In this document: piece after piece, positions 1 to 14,149 of the stretch
Numbering within the stretch: the stretch's first letter is position 1
Layout of the letters: each line of letters opens with the position of its first letter
Source of the DNA: Cacajao melanocephalus
Taxonomy: Eukaryota; Chordata; Mammalia; Primates; Pitheciidae
DNA: 64,000 nucleotides
NCBI GenBank assembly: GCA_963573385.1
Contig: CAUYLG010061956.1
Location: 20,001-84,000, forward strand
Reading direction: 5' to 3'
Position numbers and translations under genes: made by a program
The notes under the pieces: generated by a model
Database searches by the model: none
What the model was told of the DNA's origin: nothing
What the model saw: only the letters and a program-made list of their open reading frames with translations

Positions 1-549
1 TGACTATTAATAAATCTACTATGGATAGGCTTTGTGGCTTTTTCCTTCGTGTTTCTATTTAGTGGCTATAACACAAAGTAACTCCTTAAAGTGACACACT
101 TTTAAAGCGTTTTTTATTGTGATAAGTACAGATAACATAAGATCTACCCTCTTAACACAAATTTAACCACTGCAGGGTTAACAATCAGCACAACGCTGGA
201 CCACAGGTCTCTAGAACTTACTCATCTTCAATAACTGAAAGGTAACATATTTATATGTGTGTTTAAATAGTGTCAAATCAGTTTTTTATCATTTTAGTAA
301 GGTTACTCTATTAAATATAGTCAATAATGTGGAAGAAACAACACTTTGTGATTTGAACAGAAAAAAAAACCTGAAAGCCTCAAATTTTTAAGAACTGACA
401 GTTTCCGATAATATTTTCCTTTTCATTAAAAAGCAACAAATATCTTTTGATGCGGACACTCTCAACTTGAAAGGAAATCTAAGACAGAGTAGCAAACATA
501 AACAACAACTAACTCATTTATAACCAGTGACAACTAAAACTTATGAAGT
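1..549. other. Unassigned AT-rich DNA
   Basis: I see no coding region, RNA gene or repeat family here. The stretch is AT-rich, with short A and T runs, and looks single-copy. Confidence 0.5.
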
Positions 550-1420
550 TTTTAAAAGAATGTGATCGTTGTCAGAAGGAATCGAGTTCCGCAGCGCAGT
601 TGTTCAGCTCTGGTTGCTCTCAGAGCCATGGCTGAGAGGCACAGGGAGCACTCCTCCAAGGCTGGTGGGCATAGACCAGCAAGAAGTGAATTCTGCATAC
701 TGTACGGATCATCGCTCAGTTCAGGGCAGTCAGATTGCATCTGGGATCAACCAATTGTGCTTCATGAAACCGTCAGCCCTCATTTGTGTCTGGCTGTTTT
801 CTTCTGTCCAGCTGTAAACAAGGCCAGCTCCAGTTCTCTTCATATTCTGATCTGCATGGTCAGACCAAGTCAGTGGCCTCAGAGCTCAAGTGCAAGTTCC
901 TTCTTGCAGACAACAGTTCCTGCACATACTGGGAAGTCACAAAGAGAAGCAACTTGGGAATGACAGAGTTAGGGTCCCTTTTTGGAAACGCATACCTTAG
1001 ATTCCTACACATACTGGCGTGGCATGGCTCTTCCATGAAGCGAAATTAGGTGTTCCTAATAGGAACAAACTGTCTTTTTCAGCAGACTAGCTCAGCACAT
1101 TCATCTTGCTGGGGAGGCAGGGGTGGTAGCGATTGTATTTTGTTGTTTTACTGCTCTGGGGCTTTGCTTGGATCAGCCAAAAAAGACATGGATAGAAATA
1201 CTGTCAATCTGGTCCCACTCCAGGAACCTAATCATGCCTGAATGGCTCAGAGGAGTGTAATGATGGCAACATTACAGGAACAGGTATGTTGGATTCCATT
1301 CTCATCCACTTCGGCCACAGTGTCGCCTTTACAATAAAGCAAAATACGATTTTGAAGGCACATCATCTCAATCACCAAAGGGAGGGGGTGTCACTGAAGC
1401 CCTTTTCCTTGACAAGTGGC
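550..1420. other. Higher-complexity block, function unknown
   Basis: This block is less AT-rich than its surroundings and carries several CpGs near 565-600. Overlapping open frames of 60 to 133 codons lie on both strands; the longest is 562-963 (+). None resembles a protein family I know, and open frames on both strands at this length are expected by chance at this composition. I see no recognisable repeat. It could be a single-copy non-coding segment, an untranslated exon or an old unrecognised repeat. Confidence 0.3.
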
Positions 1421-3490
1421 ACAAAGGTAATGTTTAGTATTCACTACATTGAATTCTCCTAGCCAGCTGGTGTGTCCCTGTTAAGACTTTCATTTATGCA
1501 GCTTGAGCTGGAACCTTTTTTGTTCTCCCAGTCTATTACTTTGTCGATTCAAGGGATAACAGCCAAAGTGAAACAGCTTGCAATTTGCACCTGTCTGCTC
1601 TAAGCATTCCATGTTAGATTGCTTGGAGAGCAAACCCTTCACTGCTAATGAGAATGAGACTGGGTAGGGCTGAATGCAGTTTTGTTGGGGGGGGTTATAG
1701 GATATCGTCATGTTTTTTATTTTTCTTTTTTTGTAACTAAATTGATGAAGACCTCCCTATTTTCATGTTTAGAATCCCAGTAGTAAGAGACAAATACAAT
1801 TCCCCTGAAAAAAAAACACACACACAAAGTTGTGTACTCTCTAAAGAAAACTTTAAGTGTCATGTAACTAAGAATTGAATTAATGTTCAGCCTGAGTTGC
1901 CTCAAATAAGAAAGCAAACATTTAAATGCTAAATTATTTCCATGTAGGTATAAACATAAAATACCTACAGAGACCTTTACTTTGTAGCATTGGCAAGGAA
2001 AGAAAGTAAATTTTAAAAATTGTTAGACATATTCCAGAAATAGGACTAGCTTTGGTAATAATGCCAAGTGCCCAAAAATAAACTTGAGATTTCTGCTTAT
2101 ATTGCCTTTGAAAATTTAAGCTACTGAATCCAAAATAAAAATGTAAGGGTGTCACTTTAAAATCTTACCTAGATAGATACAAACATCTTTATCCAACTGA
2201 TCATCATGTGAATCACAGAATGAATTCTCCACAATTGCACAAATGTCAGCACCTATGATTCTCCCAAACCTTTTCCCAATTCTCTGCATCTTCCCTAGCT
2301 TTGATTCTTTCAAGGAATTCTATCTGTGGATTAGCATCTATTTTGAAAGAATTAAACTCGTTGAGATGAAAGAGTTTTAATCATGGCTTCTGACGTTTTC
2401 CCCAAACCTGAGGATATTAAAAAATTCAAAATAATAATGTTTGAATTATCAGGCAAAATATTCCCAAAGATGATCTAAAATTTAGTAAACTAAAAAATAA
2501 AAAAATTTTTAAAAGCCTGATAATCTATTTATCAAAGGATCTGTGCTACCTTTGGATTCCAAATATTCTCCACATTGGCACTTCCTGTTGAAATAATAAC
2601 GTACATGATGACGGGTTAAGTGAAGTCGAAGTAGTTGAAAATGTGTCCCACTAGTAATTAATGTATTTGAATCTTGTTGTTGGCCCACATCTGGCCTGAC
2701 AGATAATGTTCCAGCTTGTTCAGCGACGACCCTTTCAGCACAGTGTTAGGAGTCCTGCCAGCCTTTGCAGAGTCTGGTCAGGTCAAAGGGTTGAGCCATG
2801 TGTAATTCAGAACAGAGGAGGTCCCACGGTCACTCCACAAAAACAATTACACTACTTATTTCACTCTAGCCCTTGCCCAAAATTCACAAGCCTCACAGTT
2901 CCAGTGCAGCCAATCTGATTCTGCCCCTAGGCGATGAGCCACATGAAAATATGTGGTGCTGTGTTTATAAATCTAATCAAAAATAGAAACAGCAGACAGG
3001 CACCATGAGGTCCTACTATGGATCATGGGAATCCTTGGGAATTCTGAGGCACTTTTGTTTCTCTTCCATAGACTCCCTTTTGCTACGACGTTGCCTGCTA
3101 CACTCGTTAATCATCCTCTTTACTCGTGAGTGCTACAAAGGAGGCTACATTTCTAGTCACTTCTATCCTTTCCATCCATGGATAACGAAAAATCAAGCTT
3201 AAAAGCCTTGCTTTCAAAGGAGAAAAAATTAAAGAGGGGCCTACTATGACAACAATCTTACCTCTCTCTCCATGTTCTCGGCTTCTTGCCCTTGGCAATG
3301 CACAGATTTAAATCAAGTTTCCCTAAAAAAGAAAAATAATATTTAAAAACCAAGGCAAATTGACCCAACCATTAGCTATGTTAAGCAATGTGGGATTGGA
3401 GAGCTATGATGCTACTTAATGGTTCTGAAAAATCTAAGTATAAAGTCAACAGGATATAAGCTAGCATCTTACTTTTCTTGTTGCTCATTT
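1421..3490. other. Unassigned single-copy-like DNA
   Basis: No gene or clear repeat is visible. It contains short low-complexity pieces: a G run near 1686-1695, an A run followed by a short CA run at 1809-1826, and AT-rich DNA at 2400-2530. The frames here are short and unrelated to known proteins. Confidence 0.45.
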
Positions 3491-3708
3491 GTTTCTTTGT
3501 TGTTGTTTTTTGTTTGTTTGTTTTTGAGACACTTTGTCACCCAGGCTGAAGTGCAGTGACACGATCTCAGCTCACCGCAACCTCCGCCTCCCAGGTTCAA
3601 GCAATTCTCCTGCCTCAACCTCCTGAGTAGCTGGAATTGCAGGTGTGTGCCACTGTACCCAGCTAATTTTTTGTATTTTTTTAGTAGAGATGGGGTTTCA
3701 CCATGTTG
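3491..3708 (-). mobile_element. Alu SINE, 5'-truncated, antisense
   Basis: The + strand shows the reverse complement of an Alu: a T-rich tail at the left, then the right arm, the central A-rich linker region and part of the left arm, stopping at the 'accatgttg' segment. The first roughly 75 bases of the left arm are missing. An 8-bp duplication, GCTCATTT, lies at 3483-3490 and again at 3709-3716. This suggests the truncation happened during insertion rather than by later deletion. Confidence 0.9.
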
Positions 3709-3716
3709 GCTCATTT

Positions 3717-6224
<2,508 letters not shown>

Positions 6225-6525
6225 GGCCAGGCACGTTGGCTCACGCCCGTAATCCCAGCATTTTGGGAGGCGGAGGAGGGTGGATCACCTGAGGTCATTA
6301 GTTCGAGACCAGTCTGGCCAACATAGTGAAACCTCGTCTCTACTAAAATTACAAAAATTAGCCATGCATGGTGGTGCACCTCTATAATCCCAGGATTCGG
6401 GAGACGGAGGCAGGAGAATCGCTTGAACCTGGGAGATGGAGGTTGCAGTCAGCTGAGACTGAGCCCCACCGCACTCTAGCCTGGGCGACAGAGCAAGAAC
6501 AAGACTCTGCCTCCAAAAAAAAAAA
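6225..6525 (+). mobile_element. Alu SINE, full length, AluS-like
   Basis: A complete Alu dimer starts GGCCAGGC and ends in an 11-A tail. The left arm has the 'ctgaggtca..gttcgagacca' type sequence of the S class. A decayed duplication is visible: 13 bases starting at 6212 (GACCTTCACTGCC) against 13 after the tail at 6526 (GGTCTTCATTGTC), with 9 of 13 identical and all changes being transitions. Confidence 0.92.
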
Positions 6526-6540
6526 GGTCTTCATTGTCAA

Positions 6541-7929
6541 AGAAGTCCAAAGTAGCTAGCTGAAAAAAAGAACTATAAATTTACCAATAATAATAATAAT
6601 AACCTTAAGCTTTATTGGAAACCCTAGACTTAATAAATAAACAAATGGGCCCCAGTGCAAAACTGACACTGCGGCTGCAGGTTTGGATTGCAGCGTAGCA
6701 AGTTTATAGAAATGCAAGAGGCCTACAATAGGGATCTTTTTCTAAAAGCCAATCTCCAACTTGCAAGCAGATTAATAACTGCAATATCCCCTGCTTACAA
6801 GTAACCTATTGGCCACATTCTCTTGAGTCCAGGTTAATAAGCACTGCTGATTTGTATACTCATTTTGTTGTTTGTTGATTTGAAGGCTGATTTTGAAATG
6901 GCTTTCACTGAAATTGTTGACCTTATATTGCAAATTAAGCCTTGGAATTGCCAAATCTGATGACGGGTTCATTGCTTCCAGAGAAGGGAATTAACATGGC
7001 TACAGCTGTTGTTTCACTGCATTTCTCTTCTCAAGCACACCAGCAAGGGCAAAGATGGTGTTTCACAGAAGTCGCAAGCCAGATTCTGTCTGCAGACACA
7101 TTTTGTTTAACCTCTATAGTGATTTTTTAAATGTTGAGCCAATATTTAAAAATAAGAAAGTTGCAATTTAAAATAGAAATCCAATTTCTGATTTGTCTTG
7201 GAAAATTAAAAGCTTTGGCAACATAGGGTCAGCATTCATGGTTGGCAGCAATTGGCCAGAGGTGAGTGGTGGCGGCATGTTTTTCAGGCAATATTCTCCA
7301 GGTCCACAGTTCCCATCCTGCCTACTGCAGACCACAAACCAAAATGTACTCTCCCTTGAGGAGAGGAGTCATTGCTACATCCTTGGAAGGAAGAGGAGAG
7401 CCTGGGAAGCATTGGGTGCTTGATAAATATTCATTATGTCATGTTGAATAAAGTGACCTCAAGGGAGATAGGTAAGATTCATGGGTGGCTCTAAGACAAC
7501 AGGGAGTGTCCAGGAGCCCTCAGAATGTATGCCCCAATTTAAAAACCTCTGCTAATCCTTAGCTTGCACTGATGTTTTTCTTATAAAGAAAGAGTTTCTC
7601 CTGTCACTAACAAAAGCAGGGCCACAAGTGTCAAGGAAAACTAGAGCCCACATAGACCCAGCACACTCTACTCATTTCCATTTCTTGCCTGGCCTCTACA
7701 GACATCTGAATTTGAAACTTCAAAGAGAGAGAGATGAGAGGAGGCCTGGTACCCACAATGACAAACTGCTCCACCTTCATTCTCCCCCTCAACCTGCCCA
7801 GTAGTTTTCTGCACTACGGTCTAAATCTCCATTGAGGAATAAGTAAAAAGAGGAAATATAAACCCTGCCTTAGAGAGTCAATAGTTAAACTTAACATACC
7901 ATCACCCTACCTGGGAGTAAGAACAACAG
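6541..7929. other. Unassigned DNA with a short AAT run
   Basis: An (AAT)n microsatellite lies at about 6584-6602. The rest shows no gene, RNA or clear repeat. Two overlapping frames at 7193-7451 (+) are too short and unrelated to known families to call. Confidence 0.4.
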
Positions 7930-8060
7930 TACAGAATGGACTGGTGTGCATGATTAAGAAAGAACTGGTTCAAATCTCCTGCACACAGGGGAGTTGCTTA
8001 ACCTCTGAAAGTCTCCAGTTGCTCCACAGGATAGTTGAGAAATTTTTAAGATTGTGTATA
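7930..8060 (+). mobile_element. MIR-like SINE fragment, weak
   Basis: The segment 'ggttcaaatctcctgc..gagttgcttaacctctga' parallels the MIR core (from 'ggttcaaatcc' through 'gttacttaacctct'). It is diverged, and its limits are estimates. Confidence 0.4.
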
Positions 8061-8095
8061 TCAGACTTCCAGCTTCCACTTAGAGTTACACAAAG

Positions 8096-8147
8096 CTGGA
8101 AAGGGCATCATTCCCTTTCCAGGGAATGATTGCTTTAATGTAAAGCA
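8096..8147. repeat. Cluster of three short perfect inverted repeats
   Basis: Three hairpin-forming inverted repeats sit within 52 bp. CTGGAAAGGG (8096-8105) pairs with CCCTTTCCAG (8113-8122) around a 7-base loop. ATCATTCCC (8107-8115) pairs with GGGAATGAT (8122-8130). TGCTTTA (8131-8137) pairs with TAAAGCA (8141-8147). The first two overlap and are mutually exclusive. No function is known. Confidence 0.7.
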
Positions 8148-8493
8148 ATAAATATCCTAACTAATCTGTAAATTTACAAATGCTATTAAATTCATCAGAG
8201 AGTGGAGGTCATAGGGTGACAGATTAACCCCAAACCTAGAGACAGTAAAGTACCTCCAAGGAGTCACAGGATGCAAGCACCTGTTTACTGAAGCAGGTAG
8301 CGGACCCCTTACGAGTCAGTAAGAACAATTCACCCAAAAATTGTCAAAAAATGTCTAAAGTCTGAATGTGGCTTAGTTAACAGTATAGAACTTGCAGGAT
8401 CTTCAAACACAAGGGAAATTCACATCTACTCACAGGCTCTATTCCACAGACCTTCTGGGTGCTCAGAAAAAACACTGGGGCAAGGTGAGAGCA
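8148..8493. other. Unassigned DNA
   Basis: No gene or repeat was recognised between the hairpin cluster and the MER5A-like element. Confidence 0.4.
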
Positions 8494-8703
8494 CAGAGTG
8501 GTGGATCCAAATGGGGGGCAACTTTGCCTCCAAGCGGACATTTGGCAATGTCTGGAGATATTTTTGGTTGTCAAAATTCGGGGGATCCAGTGGTTAGAGG
8601 CCAGTAATGTGTCTAAACATCCTGTAATACATAGACAAGCACCACGACTACAAAGAATTGTCCAATCCATAATGTCAATAGAGCTGCTGTTGAGAAACAC
8701 TAG
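8494..8703 (+). mobile_element. MER5A-like hAT (Charlie) DNA transposon
   Basis: The sequence follows the MER5A pattern almost end to end: a 'ggcaactttgcct' start, 'acatttggcaatgtctggaga', 'tttttggttgtca', 'aaacatcctgtaat', 'aaagaattgtcca' and a terminal 'gttgagaaacactag'. It is a non-autonomous element with no coding capacity, and diverged as expected for its age. Confidence 0.85.
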
Positions 8704-8789
8704 TCTAGAGAAAGCTTCCCTAGTGATGCAGGCTTTGTGGAGAGGAACAGAAGCCACTACAGAAAAGCACAAAGCCTTACCTGAATATT

Positions 8790-10255
8790 CCATCTCTACC
8801 TCTTCTAAGGAACAGAAGCCTCATCTGTTGGAAGGGCAATAAACCCTGTTGTACCAAGCCACAGGTTAAGACTCTTTGCATCTGGGAGAAGAGAATACAA
8901 ACATACCCTGTAACCCTGTGGTAGGAGCAAGAAAATATCCCGGCCTGAATTATCAGAGGTCTCCTACTTAAGGCACAGGGACAGGATCATTGAGATGCCC
9001 TCATCCGTGAGACCCAGAGACACAGCTCCTGCTTAATCCTGAGGAGAATATCCACACAGCCTACCATCAGGCTACCAAGCACTGAGTACCAAGTACTGTC
9101 AATGTCCTGGTGGAAAAGGAGAAAGAACATAAAAAGAGACGCTGTCTAAAGGAAAGTTGCAAAGAAAGGACTTAAACCTGAAGCTTAAGCCAACACTGAA
9201 GAAACTTCTCCTATTAACAGCCACCACTCTAAGCATGAGTTAAGACTAGAGGAGTTCTCAGCCTGTGACACACTGATGATAACCTTAACAACCAACACAC
9301 TCAGCTCAAGTCCTGTCCCGGCTAGACAAACTGACCCCCACACATTGAAAGGCCAACAAAATAAAAGGCATGTCATCTCTGGGCATAAAGAATGTTTATC
9401 TCATCTCTACTGTCCTACCCAAAATGACCAGCTTTCTAATAAAGTCAGGTGACAAATAAAAAAGCAAAGGGGGACGGGGCAAGGGGGCACTCTGTCAGAC
9501 AAAGCAATCAAGAGAAGCAGAATCAGATGTGACCAAGGCGTTGAAACTTGGTCAGATAGAGAATTCAAAACAACATGATTAATGTGTTAAAGACCCTAAT
9601 AAAAAAGGTGGACAACATACCTGGCTAGATGTGGAATTTCAGTGAGGGATGGAAACTGTAAAAAGAATAAAATGAAAAAGTTAGAAATAATATGGTATGC
9701 AGAATGCTATCAACAACCTCATTAGCAGTCTCAACATGACGGAGGATAGAATCAGTTGAACTCAAACTATCACCGATAGAAATTACTCAAATTTCACCAT
9801 GAAGACTTTTTTTAAATGAGTAAAACAAACAAAAAAGCAGAGAATCTAAGAGTGATAGGACCATTTCAGATTATCAGATATACCTGTAATTTTGAATGCA
9901 AAAGGATAAGAGAGAACAGGGTAGAAAAACCATTGAAGTGATGGCGGCTAAGAATTCCCTCAAGTTAGTGATGGACAGCAAAGCTCACATTCGAAGGAAC
10001 TCAGAGAAGACCAACTAGCATAAAACATACGTGGATACATCATTGATAAACTACTGAAAACCAACAGCAAAAAAAAAATCTTGAAGGTAGACAGAGGAAA
10101 GAGGCATATTACACACAGCAGAACATCATTAAGAATTACAGCAGACTTATCAAAAACTGTGTGAACCAGAAGGCAGGAATCTTTATAGAAAGAAAAACAA
10201 TCATAAATACAAAATTTTATACATCAAAAAGTATCTTTCAGAAATGTTTATGTTA
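8790..10255 (+). mobile_element. Ancient L1 (L1ME/HAL1-type) 5' region and ORF1 remnant
   Basis: The segment matches the 5' leader and ORF1 region of old mammalian L1/HAL1 elements as I know them: 'aaaggacttaaacctgaagct', 'acagccaccactctaagcatgagttaagactagagg' and 'caaccaacacactcag' type stretches at 9160-9310, then ORF1-like 'gatggaaactgtaa' near 9650 and 'atcttgaa' near 10080. No frame of useful length survives. The Alu at 10256 interrupts it. Confidence 0.7.
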
Positions 10256-10555
10256 GGCCAGGTGCAGTGGCTCACGCCTGTAATCCTGATACTTTGAGAG
10301 GCAGAGGTGGGTAGATAACCTAAGGTCAGGAGTTTGAGACCACCCTGGCCAGTATAGCAAAACCCAGTTTCCACTAAAAATACACAAAAATTAGCCAGGT
10401 GTGGTGGTGTGCGCCTGTACCCCCAGCTACTGGGGAGGCTGAAGCAGGAGAATTGTATTGCTTGAACCCAGGAGGCAAAGTTGCAGTAAGCCAAGATCAT
10501 GCCACTGCACTCCAGCCTGGACAACAGAGCGAGACTCTACCTCAAAAAAAAAAAA
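10256..10555 (+). mobile_element. Alu SINE, full length
   Basis: A complete dimeric Alu from GGCCAGGTGCAGTGG to a 12-A tail lies inside the ancient L1 remnant. A decayed duplication is likely: GAAATGTTTATGTTA before the element (10241-10255) and GAAATGATGATATGG after it (10556-10570) share their first six bases and scattered later ones. Confidence 0.92.
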
Positions 10556-10740
10556 GAAATGATGATATGGAATATAAACATGGTAGAATGCAGATTGTCA
10601 AATCCCAGGCTTTAAAACAGAATTCTAAAATTGCAAGAAGAAAAGGTTCTAAAATAATCTTAGTGCTCTGGAAAAGGACCAGAGGTGAAAAACAAATAGA
10701 GAAAAACATTCATTAGTGGAAAACTGCTCAAATTAAGAAT
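10556..10740 (+). mobile_element. Probable continuation of the ancient L1/HAL1 remnant
   Basis: A-rich sequence downstream of the Alu has the purine-rich composition of an old L1 sense strand. The direct match to a family is weak; the call rests mainly on continuity across the Alu. Confidence 0.4.
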
Positions 10741-12067
10741 TGAGGGAGTCTATGGCATTCTTGGCTGAGGTTGCCCCAGTATCTGCAGTCTCCCATTACA
10801 CCGACCTTATTCCAGCTAGACCAGTGTTGTAAAGCTGCCAGGAAAAGTCTGGCCAAAGAAAACACAATTTCACTGTTGGTGGGAGATGACTTCATTTGAT
10901 GCTAGGGTAGAAAATCCACACCCTATTGTATTTATTTTAAGTGGAAGTAGCAAACTAATGGGAAGCAAATGATGAAAGCCCATGACTCTACCACCCTGAA
11001 TTGCAGTCCCACTTGGGCGGAGCACTGAAAAATTTGACTAATCATGAGTTTGGCAGGAAGAACCTAGAAATGAGAGAGCCAAAGAAGGGCCAGCTGATTG
11101 CTCCTAAGGTCTCTGGCTAATTGGGAGGCTGTGCACATGTGCAGGCAAGACTCAAGAGGGTCCAGCCGTCTACACATCCTGCACTGACTTGGATGCTATG
11201 CAGGTCTACAAGAAAGACCAAGGAAGGCCTGGCAGAAAGTAAACTCTGTTGAATGAGCTCCCAAACCCTCCCACAGATCCATCAGCAGAAGATGAAAGTC
11301 TTACTGGTTAAGGTGTTTGAGGACTATCACTGGTTGGACTATCAAACTATGCAGACACAGAGTAGCCATTAGAAAGCCAGCATAAGCTTAACCTTTACAT
11401 TTTTCTCAAAATAAGCAGAGACATCAGCAGCCACACATCATGGGGAAGACAGATTCAACAGATTAAGTCCAGGCAAGTTACTATAACCAAAACAAATGAA
11501 AACAAGTAAAACAACAACAACACACAAAACAGCAACAATAACAGCGCTTAAGGAAAAAATGCAGAATTATATTCGCTACAATATCTTATCTAGGATGTCT
11601 GGTTCTTGACAAATTTTTTTACAAGACAGAAAAAAAGGAAAGTGTGACCTATATTCAGGAAACTAAGCTGTCAATAAAAATTAACTCTGAGTGGATAAGG
11701 AGGTTGTGTTTAGCAGACAAACACTTCAAAGCATTTATTATAACTATGTTCAAAGAATTAAAAGAACCCATGTTTAAAGAATTAAAGAAAAATATCTGAC
11801 AGAATTAAAATAAAATGTAATGATAAAGAAAAATATAACTTTCAAAATAAGAATTTACAAAAAAAATTAACATTCATACACAAAAATCAACCCCAGATGG
11901 GTCATAATCGTAATTAAGCTATAACTATTAAAATTTTAGGTGAAAGTTTCTGTGACTTTGGCAGTCTTATTCACAATTAAATATGAGAACAAAGGTACAA
12001 TCCCTAAAAGAAAAAAATTGAAAAAATAACTTTCAAAATTAAAAACTTTTGCTCTTTAAAAAGCACT
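10741..12067 (+). mobile_element. Ancient L1M, 5'UTR-like, ORF1 and start of ORF2 remnants
   Basis: The part to about 11500 resembles an L1M 5' leader. 11640-11800 resembles old L1 ORF1, including the 'atgttcaaagaattaaaagaa..atgtttaaagaattaaag' pair. 11874-12066 resembles ORF2 ('atcaaccccagatgggtcataa', 'aaaattaaaaacttttgctct'). ORF1 and ORF2 pieces lie too close together, so a large internal deletion has occurred. No open frame remains. The element continues beyond the LTR insert at 12691. Confidence 0.65.
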
Positions 12068-12690
12068 TGCATTAGCTTTCTACAGATGCATAACATATTA
12101 TTACAAGTTTAGCAGCTCAAAATACCCAATTTATTGCTTCACAACACTATAGTTCAAAAGTCTGGCAGGGCATGGCTGGTTTGTGCTCAAACTGAAATCA
12201 AGATGTCAGCTGGCTACACTGTCATCTGAAGCATGCGGTCATTCATGTTATTCATGTGACTGACAGGATTCAGTTCCTTTCACCTGTAGGGCTGATGGCC
12301 TCCCTCACTTGCTGACTGTCAGCTAGGAGCCACTTTCACCTTTTAGAGGTAGCCACATTTTACATCATGTGACCCATTCCATCTTCAAGCCAGCAATGGT
12401 GTGTACATCGAAACCTTCTTATGCTTTGAATCTCTCTGGCTTCTCTTTTTATCACCATCCAGAGAAGACTTTCTGGTTTGAAAGGGCTTGTGTGACAAAA
12501 TTTCTCCTACTTACATAATATCTGTATCTTAAGATAGATTGATTGCTATTTAATTACTGCAAAATCCCTTTACATCAGTACCTAGATTAGTTATTGGATA
12601 TCCAGAGGACAGGAAATTTAGGGAGACACGTTTAAAATTATGCTTACATAAGTGTAGTGTGGGAAGGAATAAAGAAGAAGAAAAAGGCTT
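12068..12690 (-). mobile_element. MaLR-type LTR (MLT1-like), antisense, in L1M
   Basis: In antisense the block begins 'tgcattagctttctacagatgcataaca' and continues with 'cagctcaaaatac', 'aatcaagatgtcagctggct', 'attcagttcctttcacctgtagggctgatggcctcc', 'tgctgactgtcagctaggagcc', 'ccattccatcttcaagccagcaatgg' and 'tgctttgaatctctctggcttctc'. I associate these with MLT1-class non-autonomous ERVL LTRs. The L1M sequence stops before it and resumes after it. The right boundary and subfamily are uncertain. Confidence 0.65.
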
Positions 12691-13015
12691 ACCAAAACAC
12701 CATTAAGAAGGGAAAAAACAAGCCACAGACTGGGAGAAACTATTTTTGAATTTATATATGTAATAGAAAACGTACATTCAGAATATATAAACACCACTTA
12801 CAATTCAATAATAAGATTGCAAGCAACCCAGTTACAGGATGGGCAAAAGATCTGAATAGTCATTTGCTAAGAAGATATATGAATAGCTAATAAGCACATG
12901 AAAAGATGCTGAACATCATTAGTCAATGCCACTCCCAGGCATTCCCCAAATGAAATACAAACATATTTCATACACAAAATTTCATGCATGAATATTTTTA
13001 GTGGCTTTAAGTTCT
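12691..13015 (+). mobile_element. Ancient L1M ORF2 remnant, continued
   Basis: Sense L1M ORF2 sequence resumes after the LTR: 'acaagccacagactgggagaaa', 'cattcagaatatataaa', 'gggcaaaagatctgaatag' and 'cacatgaaaagatgctgaacatcattag'. It is then cut by the younger L1 insertion at 13016-13030. Confidence 0.75.
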
Positions 13016-13029
13016 AAAAAATAGAAACA

Positions 13030-14135
13030 GATGGGTCGATTGCAAAACATTTTTTCCCATTCTTTTGGTTGCCAGTTCACTCTAATGATAGTTTCTTTTG
13101 CTGTGCAGAAGCTCTTAAGTTTAATTAGATCCCATTTGTCTATTTTGGCTTTTGTTGCCATTGCTTTTGGTGTTTGCAATCTACCTATCTGACAAAGGGC
13201 TAATCTCCAGAATCTACAAAGAACTTAAACAAATTTACAAGAAAAAAAGCAACCCCATCAAAAAGTGGGCAAAGGATATGAACAGACACTTTTCAAAAGG
13301 AGATATTTAAGTGGCCAACAAACATTAAAAAATGCTCATCATCACTGGTTATTAGAGAAATGCAAATCAAAACCAGATTGAGATACCCTCTCACACTAGT
13401 TAGAATGGCCATCATTAAAAAATCTGGAGACAACAGATGCTGGAGAGGATGTGGATAAATAGGAACACTTTTACACTGTTAGTGGGACTGTAAATTAGTT
13501 CAACCATTGTGAAAGAGTGTGGTAATTCCTCAAGGATCTAGAAATAGAAATACCATTTGACCCAGCAATCCCATTACTGGGTGTCTACCCAAAGGATTAT
13601 AAATCATTCTAGTATAAAGACACATGCACAGGTTATGTTCATTGTGGCACTGTTTACAATAGCAAAGACTTGGAATCAACCCAAATGCCCATCAATGATA
13701 GACTGGATAAAGAAAATTCGGCACTTGTACACCATGGAATACTATTCAGCCATAATAAAGGATGAGTTCATGTCCTTGGCAGGGACATGGATAAATCTGG
13801 AAACCATCATTCTCAGCAAACTGACACAAGAACAGAAAACCAAACACCACATGTTCTCACTCATAAGTGGGTGTTGAACAAGGAGAACACATGGCCACAG
13901 GGAGGGAAACATCACACACCGGGGCCTGTTATGGGGTGGGGGAATTAGGGGAGGGATAGTAGGGGGTGGGGGGATTAGGGAGGGATAAGAAATACCTAAT
14001 GTAGATGACAGAGGGATGGATGCAGCAAACCACCATGGCATGTGTATACCTATGTAACAATCCTGCACAATCTGCACACGTACCCCAGAACTTAAAGTAT
14101 AATAAATAAAAGAAAATAAAACAAAGTATATGGAA
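13030..14135 (+). mobile_element. 5'-truncated, 5'-inverted (twin-primed) primate L1
   Basis: The 3' part, from about 13176, is sense L1: ORF2 C-terminus, G-rich 3'UTR (13921-13985) and an AATAAA-containing A-rich tail. The 5' part, 13030 to about 13175, is the same element in reverse orientation and covers the ORF2 segment just upstream. The two pieces overlap by roughly 16 bases of L1 at the junction. A perfect 14-bp target-site duplication, AAAAAATAGAAACA, brackets the whole at 13016-13029 and 14136-14149. This is the signature of twin-primed reverse transcription. ORF2 pieces here are too broken to be functional. Confidence 0.93.
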
Positions 14136-14149
14136 AAAAAATAGAAACA

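Noticed and set aside
562..963. 133-codon open frame as a possible gene
   Set aside because: It overlaps frames on the other strand and in another phase, and shows no family motif, splice context or Kozak-like start.
8377..8793. 138-codon open frame (-) as a possible gene
   Set aside because: It runs across the MER5A-like element, so it is a chance frame through a non-coding transposon.
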